Of a DNA stretch of 64,000 nt, positions 7,691 to 14,740 are shown in pieces. The stretch comes from JAVDCA01 sp963819385. Its GTDB lineage: Bacteria > Pseudomonadota > Alphaproteobacteria > Rhizobiales > Xanthobacteraceae. The position numbers and the translations under genes were made by a program. A model generated the notes under the pieces. That model was not told the origin of the DNA, ran no database searches, and saw only the letters and a list, made by a program, of their open reading frames with translations. Position 1 is the stretch's first letter, and each line of letters begins with the position of its first letter. The DNA lies in contig CAWFVV010000003.1 in NCBI GenBank assembly GCA_963819385.1, positions 806,001 to 870,000 of the forward strand, given 5' to 3'.

Positions 7691-7781
7691 GCGAGGTGGC
7701 GCTCCATTGCGGGCTCGCCGGGACGCAGCGCTTCGCGAGCGCCGTGCGGCCGGCACGTTCTCGTAAGAAAATAGCGCGGCC
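7691..7781 (-). pseudogene. Debris of an LLM oxidoreductase gene (three fused fragments)
   Basis: Three short blocks match non-adjacent parts of the LLM oxidoreductase gene at 8750-9793, in the same order and orientation: 7691-7715 with 9027-9051, 7711-7748 with 9141-9178, and 7751-7781 with 9326-9354. Each has only a few mismatches. The gaps between them have been lost. It encodes nothing now. Confidence 0.6.
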
Positions 7782-7823
7782 ATCGGCCCTCACGCATTAG
7801 TGACGCGCTTCGTGCCCGCCAGC

Positions 7824-7852
7824 GGAATTTCTCCGCACCGTGCCTGGTCTCT
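7824..7852 (+). promoter_or_regulatory. Putative ECF promoter for the 7883 gene
   Basis: GGAATTTC, 15 nt, GTCTCT, ending 30 nt before the ATG. Confidence 0.6.
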
Positions 7853-7882
7853 TCGCCGTACGACATTGAAAGGAGACACACC

Positions 7883-8086
7883 ATGTCGACGAAGCTTGCT
7901 CTCGCTGCAGCGGCCCTGGTCGCGGTCCTTGCCGGCCCGGCGTTCGCCCACGGCCAGCCGCCGGCCTCGCACGCGCGCGTCATGCGCCACGTGCCGGCGA
8001 ACGCCTACGCGTCCATGCGCGCGGAGACCCCGGCGCCGGCGTCGAACCCCTATCAGAACGACTTCCAGCTGCAGAACCGGTTCTGA
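7883..8086 (+). CDS. Small secreted protein, DFQLQNRF tail, putative ECF-regulon member
   Basis: A 67-residue protein with AAAGGAGA before the ATG and a signal peptide (MSTKLALAAAALVAVLAGP, cleavage near AFA-H) nearly identical to that of 7087. The mature peptide contains RHVPANAYAS (shared with 7087) and ends NDFQLQNRF (compare DRQLQGRF in 6614). It has no cysteines. It sits between an ECF-like promoter and a strong terminator, so it is a single-gene unit. Together with 6614, 7087 and 7369 it forms a local paralogous set; no function is known to me for such proteins. Confidence 0.75.
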   Translation: MSTKLALAAAALVAVLAGPAFAHGQPPASHARVMRHVPANAYASMRAETPAPASNPYQNDFQLQNRF

Positions 8087-8131
8087 TCGAGGTAGTCGGC
8101 GCGACGATCCCCCTCCGTCGCGCCACATTGG

Positions 8132-8163
8132 AGAGCGGCCGGTGCCCCCGCCGGCCGCTCTTT
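8132..8163 (+). terminator. Rho-independent terminator of the 7883 gene
   Basis: An 11-bp stem (AGAGCGGCCGG / CCGGCCGCTCT) with an 8-nt loop and a short T run, 45 nt after the stop codon. Confidence 0.8.
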
Positions 8164-8516
8164 CTATCCCCGCAAATCGTGCGTTCGAAACGGGAATGTT
8201 CTTCCTGTCTGCCGTCAATCCAGATGAGCTGACGATGTCGAGTTGCGTCTGCGGCTGCGGGCACGTGCAACCCGCACTGCCGCGGCGCGCTGTGTGCGTC
8301 ACGAATGCCTCTCTGGTCTGGCGGCATTTTGCGCGAACGAACCCAAGCCGATCCTCAGGCAGATCGGCAGAACGAAGCCATGGCCGGAAAATGCAATGAA
8401 GTCAGGGATTCCACAGCCGCCCCACAGCTTCGCCGTCACCTATGCAACGCCGCCTGTAAATCCCTGTTATTTACAGAGGGCCTCACCGAGCTACCGCCGC
8501 GGGCTCGATCATTTTG

Positions 8517-8827
8517 GCAGATTGAACCCGATTGGGATAACAGCAACGATCGCAATCAGTTGGCGGCAGCATCTACAGCTTCGCTAGCTTCGGCATCACC
8601 TCGCTGCCGAAGAGTTGCAACGGGCGCAGCGCGTGCGACAACGACATGGTTTGCGGCGGCGCGCCGCGCCTGCCCGCTCATTTTGGCAGATTGGCAGATT
8701 GAACCCGATTGGGATAACAGCCGCGATCTCAATCGGTTCGCGGCAGCATCTACAGCTTCGCTAGCTTCGGCATCACCTCGCTGCCGAAGAGCTGCAGCGA
8801 GCGCAGCGCGTCCGAGAGCGACATGGT
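8517..8827. repeat. Imperfect 132-bp direct repeat at the LLM oxidoreductase 3' end
   Basis: 8517-8648 and 8695-8827 are two copies of a block starting GGCAGATTGAACCCGATTGG. The right copy contains the true end of the LLM gene (stop at 8750). The left copy holds a diverged version of its last codons, still reading SLSHALRPLQLFGSEVMPKL on the minus strand against SLSDALRSLQLFGSEVMPKL in the gene. It looks like the 3' remnant of a lost tandem paralogue. The rest of 8164-8516 shows no gene. Confidence 0.75.
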
Positions 8828-9793
8828 GCCGAGGAAGAGATACGTCAGCAGATAATTGATGCCGAGCTCGGCGACCTGCTTCTCCAGCTCCGCATAGACG
8901 GTCTGCGGGCTGCCCGCGATCGTCGAGCCGTCGGCCACCGCGTCCTCGAAGCTCGCGCCGCGCGGCACGTTGAAGCGCGTATCGGTCGCGCCGGCGCCGT
9001 GCTTGGTGCGCAGCCAGTTGAGATGCGCGAGGTGGCGCTCCATCGCGGGCTTGGCGAAGCGCTTGGCCTCCGCATCGGTGTCGGCGACGAAGATGTGGCG
9101 CTGCACGCCGATCGCGACGCCGCCGGAGAATTCCGCCTTCGGGCTCGCCGGGCCGCCGCGCTTCGCGAGTGCCGTGCGATAGGCGTCGATGTTCTTCTTG
9201 GCGAAGCCGGTCGGGCCGAGGCTGAGGAAATGCATGCCGCGCTCGCCCGCGAAGGTCGAGCCGGTGGTGTTCGACGAGCCGTACCAGAAGGCGGGATGCG
9301 GCTGCTGCAGCGGCCGCAGCGCGATCGGCACGTTCTCGTAGGAATAGTGCGGCCCCCTGTAGGTGAGCGTGTCGGTCTGCAGGCCCGCGCTCACGCACTC
9401 GAAAGCGTCGACGAAGATGTCGCGCGACTGGTCGTGATCGACCTTGTGGTACTTGAGCTCGAACGGCGACACGCCGCGCCCGACGCCGACCTCGAGCCGG
9501 CCGTGGCTCAGGTGATCGAGCATGCAGATCTCCTCGATCAGCCGCAGCGGCGAGTAGAGCGGCAAGAGGTAGACGAGAGGGCCGAGCCGCATGCGCCTGG
9601 TCGCGCGCGCGAGCGCGCCGAGCCACACGCCCGGCACCGGCACCATGTTGAGCGGCGTCGCGTGGTGCTCGGCCACGTGCAGGCACCAGATGCCGGCCTC
9701 GTCGGCCGCGGCGGCGAATTGCAGCCGCTCGTCGAGGAGCGTTGCGAGCGGGCGGTCGCCCCACTCGACGTGATCGAACAGTCCAACTTTCAT
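8750..9793 (-). CDS. LLM-class flavin-dependent oxidoreductase (luciferase-like)
   Basis: A 347-residue bacterial luciferase-family protein, expected to be a soluble TIM-barrel enzyme using reduced flavin (FMN or F420) on a small organic substrate. Family signs: MKVGLFDHVEWGD opening, WCLHVAEHHATPLNMVP (the EHH segment), LSHGRLEVGVGRGVSPFE, and a C-terminal LGINYLLTYLFLGTMS. Length is normal for the family. The start at 9793 is chosen because upstream sequence is an intergenic repeat. It is transcribed alone. Two sets of gene debris (7691-7781 and 8577-8648) show that related copies once existed nearby. The substrate cannot be inferred. Confidence 0.88.
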   Translation of the reverse strand: MKVGLFDHVEWGDRPLATLLDERLQFAAAADEAGIWCLHVAEHHATPLNMVPVPGVWLGALARATRRMRLGPLVYLLPLYSPLRLIEEICMLDHLSHGRLEVGVGRGVSPFELKYHKVDHDQSRDIFVDAFECVSAGLQTDTLTYRGPHYSYENVPIALRPLQQPHPAFWYGSSNTTGSTFAGERGMHFLSLGPTGFAKKNIDAYRTALAKRGGPASPKAEFSGGVAIGVQRHIFVADTDAEAKRFAKPAMERHLAHLNWLRTKHGAGATDTRFNVPRGASFEDAVADGSTIAGSPQTVYAELEKQVAELGINYLLTYLFLGTMSLSDALRSLQLFGSEVMPKLAKL

Positions 9794-9859
9794 GCGGGTA
9801 CCGGGGGATGTGATGGTGTGTTGGTGGACGGGCGGGACGCGATCGTACCATTTTTCCCC

Positions 9860-9954
9860 GTCATTGCGAGCGTAGCGAAGCAATCTCGTTGCACTTGCGC
9901 ATGCGTTCGCGGTTCGCGATTGCTTCGGCCCGCTGACGCGGGCCTCGCAATGAC
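9860..9954. repeat. REP-like palindromic repeat (GTCATTGCGAG...CTCGCAATGAC)
   Basis: Outer arms GTCATTGCGAG and CTCGCAATGAC pair; inner arms GAAGCAATC and GATTGCTTC pair too. It is noncoding, between the divergent LLM and xseA genes, of a type common in rhizobial genomes. Confidence 0.7.
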
Positions 9955-9984
9955 ATTTGGGCAAATCGCTCCTATCTTGCGTCT

Positions 9985-11511
9985 ATGACAGAGCAGCCCC
10001 GCGTCAACATTCCGGAATGGTCCGTCTCCGAGCTCTCGGCGGCGCTCAAGCGCACCGTCGAGGACGCCTACGGCTACGTGCGCGTGCGCGGCGAAATCTC
10101 CGGCTATCGCGGGCCGCACTCCTCGGGCCACTGCTATTTCTCGCTCAAGGACGAGGGCGCGCGCATCGACGCGGTGATCTGGAAGGGCGTGTACGGCCGC
10201 ATCCGCTTCAAGCCCGAGGAGGGCCTGGAGGTGATCGCGACCGGCCGCCTCACGACCTACCCGGGCAAATCCTCGTACCAGATCGTCATCGACCGCCTCG
10301 AGCCGGCCGGCGTCGGCGCGCTGATGGCGCTGCTCGAGGAGCGCAAGAAGAAGCTCGCCGCGGAAGGGCTGTTCGACGAGGCGCGGAAGCAGCTCCTGCC
10401 ATGGCTGCCCGACGTGATCGGCGTCGTCACCTCGCCGACCGGCGCCGTGATCCGCGACATCCTGCATCGGCTCGCCGACCGCTTTCCGCGCCACGTGATC
10501 GTCTGGCCGGTGCGCGTGCAGGGCGAAGGCTCGGCCGAGGAAGTGGCGGCCGCGATCCGCGGCTTCAACGAGCTGCCCGAGGGCGGCGAGATCCCGCGCC
10601 CGGACCTGCTCATCGTCGCGCGCGGCGGCGGCTCGATCGAGGACCTGTGGTCGTTCAACGAGGAGATCGTGGTACGCGCCGCCGCCGACAGCATGATCCC
10701 GCTGATCTCCGCGGTCGGGCACGAGACCGACGTGACCTTGATCGACTTCGTCGCCGACAAGCGGGCGCCGACGCCGACCGCGGCGGCCGAGATGGCGGTG
10801 CCGGTGCGCTCGGAATTGATCGCGCGCATCGACGGGCTCGCGCGCCGGTCGCTCGGCTCATGGTCGCGCGCGCAGGAGCACCGCCGCACCGAATTGCGCG
10901 CGGCGACGCGCGCCCTGCCGAGCGCCGACGCGCTGCTCGCCGTGCCGCGCCAGCGGCTCGATGCCTGCGCGGATCGCCTGCCGCGCGCCTTGCGCGCCAA
11001 CGCGCAGGTGCACCACACGGCGTTCTCGCGCATCGCGGCGCGGATCACGCCGCAGCTACTGCGCGTGCAGGTCGAGCGCCGCCGCGCGCGTTTCAACGCC
11101 GCGGCCGGGCTGCTCGCCGCCGGCCTGCGCCACAACGCGGAGGCCCAGCGCACCCGCATCGCGCGTGCGCGCGACCGCATCGGGGGGCTGATGGAGCGGG
11201 CCGAGCGCGCGTTCTTCACCTTGATCGATCGCCGCGCCGATCGCCTGGAGCGTGCCGGCCAGCTCCTCGCGGCGCTGTCCTATCACGGCGTGCTCGCGCG
11301 CGGCTTTGCGCTGGTGCGCGGGCCGGAGGGGCAGCCGCTGCGCACCGCGGCCGCGGTCGCGGCCGGCATGCGGCTCGATATCGAATTCCAGGACGGCCAC
11401 GTCGGTGCGACCGCCGAGACCGGCGCCACCGGCCGCCGCGAGCCGATCGCCGCGCAACGCCCGCGCCCGCGCCGCCGCGCCACGAGCACAGATCAGGGCA
11501 ACTTGTTCTGA
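9985..11511 (+). CDS. xseA: Exodeoxyribonuclease VII large subunit
   Basis: 508 residues. The large subunit of exonuclease VII, which with several XseB subunits degrades single-stranded DNA to acid-insoluble and then acid-soluble oligonucleotides in the cytoplasm. Residues 1-110 form the OB-fold (NIPEWSVSELSAALKRTVED, GHCYFSLKDE). The catalytic domain shows VIGVVTSPTGAVIRDIL, RPDLLIVARGGGSIEDLW, AVGHETDVTLIDFVAD and PTPTAAAEMAVP. A long helical region and a basic, Ala/Arg-rich C-terminus follow. The full family length is present. xseB is not adjacent. The start at 9985 matches the conserved N-terminus. Confidence 0.97.
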   Translation: MTEQPRVNIPEWSVSELSAALKRTVEDAYGYVRVRGEISGYRGPHSSGHCYFSLKDEGARIDAVIWKGVYGRIRFKPEEGLEVIATGRLTTYPGKSSYQIVIDRLEPAGVGALMALLEERKKKLAAEGLFDEARKQLLPWLPDVIGVVTSPTGAVIRDILHRLADRFPRHVIVWPVRVQGEGSAEEVAAAIRGFNELPEGGEIPRPDLLIVARGGGSIEDLWSFNEEIVVRAAADSMIPLISAVGHETDVTLIDFVADKRAPTPTAAAEMAVPVRSELIARIDGLARRSLGSWSRAQEHRRTELRAATRALPSADALLAVPRQRLDACADRLPRALRANAQVHHTAFSRIAARITPQLLRVQVERRRARFNAAAGLLAAGLRHNAEAQRTRIARARDRIGGLMERAERAFFTLIDRRADRLERAGQLLAALSYHGVLARGFALVRGPEGQPLRTAAAVAAGMRLDIEFQDGHVGATAETGATGRREPIAAQRPRPRRRATSTDQGNLF

Positions 11512-11579
11512 GCTCCCTGTCTCCCACATGACAGGGCGGCACGCGCCAGTGTTTTAGCGCCTTAGCGAGGAGCCTCATT

Positions 11580-12008
11580 ATGAAACGCACCGCATCGGCC
11601 GCCTGGAGCGGCGATCTCAAGCAAGGCAAGGGCACGCTCACGACCCAGAGCGGCGCGCTCAAGGACACGGCCTATTCGTTCTCGACGCGCTTCGAGAACG
11701 GCATCGGCACCAATCCGGAGGAGCTGATCGCGGCCGCCCATGCGGGCTGTTTCACCATGGCGCTGTCGGCGGCGCTCGGCCGTGCCGGCTTCACGCCCGG
11801 CAGTCTCGCCACCAACGCGACGCTGACGCTCGAGCAGGTGTCCGGCAACTGGACCATCACGACCGTCGACCTGGCGCTCACCGCGCGCGTGCCCGGCATC
11901 GACGCCAAGAAGTTCGCCGAGGTCGCCGCCGACGCGAAAGCGAACTGCCCGGTGTCGCGCGTGCTCAACGCGAAAATTTCGCTCGACGCCAAGCTCGAAG
12001 GTGCGTGA
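11580..12008 (+). CDS. osmC: OsmC-family thiol peroxidase
   Basis: A 142-residue OsmC/Ohr-superfamily protein that reduces organic hydroperoxides with a reactive cysteine pair. The two cysteines sit in the expected places: AAHAGCFTMAL at about residue 57 and KANCPVSRVL at about 125. The opening RTASAAWSGDLKQGKGTLTT and the GTNPEELIAAAHAGC segment are OsmC rather than Ohr in type. GCGAGGAGC precedes the ATG at good spacing. It is transcribed alone after xseA, with a hairpin overlapping its stop codon. Confidence 0.92.
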   Translation: MKRTASAAWSGDLKQGKGTLTTQSGALKDTAYSFSTRFENGIGTNPEELIAAAHAGCFTMALSAALGRAGFTPGSLATNATLTLEQVSGNWTITTVDLALTARVPGIDAKKFAEVAADAKANCPVSRVLNAKISLDAKLEGA

Positions 12009-12041
12009 GCCGGCCGCGGTGGCCGCAGCCGGCTCACGCAC
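12001..12041. terminator. Hairpin between convergent osmC and the 12054 gene
   Basis: A perfect 14-bp stem (GTGCGTGAGCCGGC / GCCGGCTCACGCAC) with a 13-nt loop. It includes the osmC stop codon and lies 13 nt from the stop of the opposing gene. No clear T run, so termination is likely but not certain. Confidence 0.5.
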
Positions 12042-12053
12042 GACTGACGCTTC

Positions 12054-12308
12054 TTACGACTTCATGCAGTCGTAAACGAAGGACCAGCTCTTGCGGCCCT
12101 TGAGGTGCTGCTCGGTCGCCTGCTTGTTGCAGGCGTCCCACTTGTCCTTGTCCTTGGCGAACTCGCGCTTCGCCGCGTTCCACTTCTTCTGCGTCCAGGA
12201 CTTCACCTTGTCGGTGGTGGACGGCTGGGCGGGCGCTTGGGCCTGGGCCGAAACCGTGATGGCGGCGGCGAGAACCGCGGCCCCGACAGTGAGATGGATG
12301 CGTGACAT
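12054..12308 (-). CDS. Small secreted PsiF-repeat-like protein
   Basis: An 84-residue protein with a signal peptide (MSRIHLTVGAAVLAAAITVS, cleavage near AQA-Q). The mature part is Lys-rich and helical: WTQKKWNAAKREFAKDKDKW, then DACNKQATEQHLKGRKSWSF and YDCMKS. The C-N-x-Q-A ... LKG-x-x-x ... C layout resembles the PsiF repeat of phosphate-starvation proteins; the two cysteines probably pair in the periplasm. No PHO-box-like site was recognised upstream, so phosphate control is not claimed. Transcribed alone, convergent with osmC. Confidence 0.65.
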   Translation of the reverse strand: MSRIHLTVGAAVLAAAITVSAQAQAPAQPSTTDKVKSWTQKKWNAAKREFAKDKDKWDACNKQATEQHLKGRKSWSFVYDCMKS

Positions 12309-12446
12309 GGTGGTGCTCCTGGGTAGGTCCCGGACGATGTGAAGAACCCGCCCAGTGGGCGGGCTCGCCCTCTATGCGAAAGTTCATTGTCGAAACGACG
12401 ACGGTCGCGGTCGGGTTCCGTGCGGCAAAAACAGCCTGCGGCCGGC

Positions 12447-13286
12447 TTACCGCGCCAGCCACTCCGGCACCCGCCGCAGCGCATCGGCGCGCGCCGCCCG
12501 GTTGGTGCCGGTGTGCACGGTCCCCGAGTTGTTGGCCGAATAGGCAACGCCGCTGCGCAGCGCGAGCGGGCGGTTCGGATGGTCGAAGTCGTGATAGGCG
12601 GCGAGATAGACCATGATCGAGATCCCGGCGCTGCGCCCGCGCGCGTCCGCGACCATGTGCTCGCAGGCCGGGGCCGGCGTCCAGTCGTCGGACGCGCCGA
12701 TCAGGATCAGCGTCGGGATGCGGGCGCTCCACGCCGCGTTGTCGAGCCGCTTGCAGCCCGGATAGAACGCGACCGCCGAGCGGAAATCGGCGTCGTCCAC
12801 GGCCGCGAGCGCGATGCGCCGTCGCACGGTCCACAGCGCCGTGATGGCGCCGTTCGCCCAGCCGAGCAGCGCGACGTGATGCGGCTCGACATAGCTCTGC
12901 TGTTGCAGCCAGCGGCGCGCCGCGTTGGCGTCGTCGACCCGCTCCCGGTCGCTGCGGACCGTGCGGCGGCGGTTCGCGCATTGCGAGCCGAGCCCGCGCG
13001 AGCCGAAGGAATCGGGAAACAGCACCACGAAGCCCGCCTTGACGAGCTGCTCGGCCCAGGCGCGGTAGCGGCTGCCGAACGCGCCCTTGCGCGTCGTGAG
13101 GCCGCTGCAGTCGTGCAGCGCGACCACGGCCGGGAACGGCCCGGGTCCGTCGGGCCGAAACAGCACGGACTTGAGCGTGCCTTTGTCGAGCGGGATGTCG
13201 ACGGGCGTGGGGGCGACCGGCGCCGGCGCGGCCGCGGCAATGCCTGCGGCCAACGCGAGGGCGGCGAGGATCGGAAATCTGCGCAT
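12447..13286 (-). CDS. Secreted dienelactone-hydrolase-family protein, nucleophile replaced
   Basis: A 279-residue alpha/beta hydrolase with a signal peptide (MRRFPILAALALAAGIAAA); the start at 13286 is chosen for it. Family signs: PFPAVVALHDCSGL (oxyanion region), FGSRGLG, a nucleophile elbow at LLGWANGA (residues 140-147), an acid candidate in GASDDWTPA (about 200) and histidines in YHDFDHP (about 232). In relatives the elbow reads G-W-S-N-G or G-x-C-x-G; here residue 144 is Ala (codon GCG), so the usual nucleophile is missing. Either the protein is not a hydrolase or one base is wrong (GCG for TCG). It is probably periplasmic and lies convergent to nothing in an operon. Confidence 0.8.
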   Translation of the reverse strand: MRRFPILAALALAAGIAAAAPAPVAPTPVDIPLDKGTLKSVLFRPDGPGPFPAVVALHDCSGLTTRKGAFGSRYRAWAEQLVKAGFVVLFPDSFGSRGLGSQCANRRRTVRSDRERVDDANAARRWLQQQSYVEPHHVALLGWANGAITALWTVRRRIALAAVDDADFRSAVAFYPGCKRLDNAAWSARIPTLILIGASDDWTPAPACEHMVADARGRSAGISIMVYLAAYHDFDHPNRPLALRSGVAYSANNSGTVHTGTNRAARADALRRVPEWLAR

Positions 13287-13471
13287 GCGGCGGACGGGGT
13301 GGCGGATCGCGCGCAGATCATACCACCGGATCGCGCCGTGGGATGGTCCCTGGGCTGGTCCAGGCAAAGCTCATCGGCAGCGCTGCGGGCAAGGGTTTCG
13401 CGCGCGCGGCGGAGGCATTATGTTGATCGCCGGGGCGCGTCCATCGGCCGGCGAGCAGAGGAATTCGCAAG

Positions 13472-13696
13472 GTGCTCAATCGCTTCGATAATCGTTCGGC
13501 GCCCGGCGAGGCGGAAATCCGCTACCTCGATGGCGATTTTCGCGTGATCCGGCCGGGCGCGTTCGTGCGCTGCGCCGTGACCGGCGTCGCGATCCCGCTC
13601 GAGGAGTTGAAATACTGGAGCGTCGAGCGCCAGGAGCCCTATGCCTCCCCGGAGGCGGTGCTGCAGCGGCTGCATCCGGTCCGCGCCAAGGCCTGA
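13472..13696 (+). CDS. DUF2093 domain protein
   Basis: A 74-residue cytoplasmic protein with a GTG start at 13472 after AGAGGA. It shows the DUF2093 pattern: AEIRYLDGDFRVIRPGAFVR, CAVTGVAIPLEELKYWSVER, QEPYASPEAVLQR. The family is confined mainly to alphaproteobacteria and its function is unknown. It is commonly found next to lpxK and waaA, as here, where it faces the lpxK end. The C-V-T-G...Y-W-S core may bind a metal or nucleic acid, but there is only one cysteine. Confidence 0.88.
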   Translation: MLNRFDNRSAPGEAEIRYLDGDFRVIRPGAFVRCAVTGVAIPLEELKYWSVERQEPYASPEAVLQRLHPVRAKA

Positions 13697-13728
13697 CGTC
13701 AATCCGACATGCGAGGCGGCAGATCGGC

Positions 13729-14740
13729 CTATCCGCCGCGCGTGCGTGCCTTGAGCATGCGCAACAATACCAGCCTCAGGTCAGCCTCGCCGTCGATCGC
13801 CAGCGTCACCGGTAGTGCCGTGCTGCGCGCCGCGAGTGCGGCGAGGGCCGGGTCGGCGGTCATCCGCGCGTGATCCTTCTCGGTCGTCACCAATGTGAGC
13901 GCGCCTGCGTCCGCACCGGCGATCAGCTCGGCCGCCTGCGCGGCGGTGAACACATGATGATCCGCGAAGCTTCGCGTCTGCGCGACCGCGACGCCAGCCG
14001 CGCGCAGCGTGGCGTAGAACTTGTCCGGATCGCCGATGCCGGCGAAAGCGAGGACCTGGCGGCCCGCGAGCCGCGCGATCGCATCGGGAGCGGGCACGAG
14101 GCGGCCCGTCAAGGAAAGCAATCCGTCCCGGTTTGCCGCCGCCATGAGGGCATGGGCCGAGTCGCCGGGCTCGCCGATCACCAGGAGCGCAAGGCAGCGA
14201 TCGAGCTGCGCCGCGAGCGGCGCGCGCAACGGCCCGGCGGGAAACACCTTGCCGTTGCCGATGCCGCGCCGGCCGTCGATGACGAGCGCCGCGATGTCCT
14301 TCGCGAGCGAGGGGTTCTGGAAGCCGTCGTCCATCACGATGACGGTCGTCTCGGCCGGCACCGCCGCCGCGCCGGCGACGCGGTTGCGCGCCACGATCGT
14401 CGGCGCGACGCGCGCGAGCAGCAGCGGCTCATCGCCGACGTCGGCCGCCGTGTGGGTGCTCGACACCGCGATAGGTCCGGCGAGCCGTCCGCCGTAGCCA
14501 CGGGTGAGAAAGGCCGGGCGCTCGCCGTCGGCCTGCAGCATGCGTGCGATCGCGATCGCGGCAGGGGTCTTTCCGGCGCCGCCGAGCGTCGGGTTGCCGA
14601 CGCAGATCACCGGCACGCGGGCGCGCCGGCCCGGCCGCGCCATCCGGTCGCGCCGCGACTGCGCCATAGAGTGCGCCGAGCGGCGCGAGCAGCGCGGCCG
14701 TCAGTCCCGGCTTGCGCCACCAGAACGACGGCTCACGCAT
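13729..14740 (-). CDS. lpxK: Tetraacyldisaccharide 4'-kinase, frameshifted near the N-terminus
   Basis: LpxK phosphorylates the 4' position of the lipid A disaccharide at the inner membrane. The first frame starts at 14740, overlapping the end of waaA by 8 nt, and gives the conserved opening MREPSFWWRKPGLTAALLAP. The rest, with the P-loop GNPTLGGAGKTP, RGYGGR, MDDGFQN and TTEKDHAR, is in the next frame to 13729. Deleting one T near 14648 joins ...AVAARRMARPGRR. The total span is 3n+1 bases, about 336 residues when joined. A start at 14667 in the second frame would give a protein lacking the membrane-anchoring N-terminus. As lpxK is normally essential, a sequence error is likely. Confidence 0.9.

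Noticed and set aside
8165..8240. GGAATGTT followed by GTC as a ninth ECF promoter
   Set aside because: Spacing is 13, the -10 box is poor, and no gene follows.
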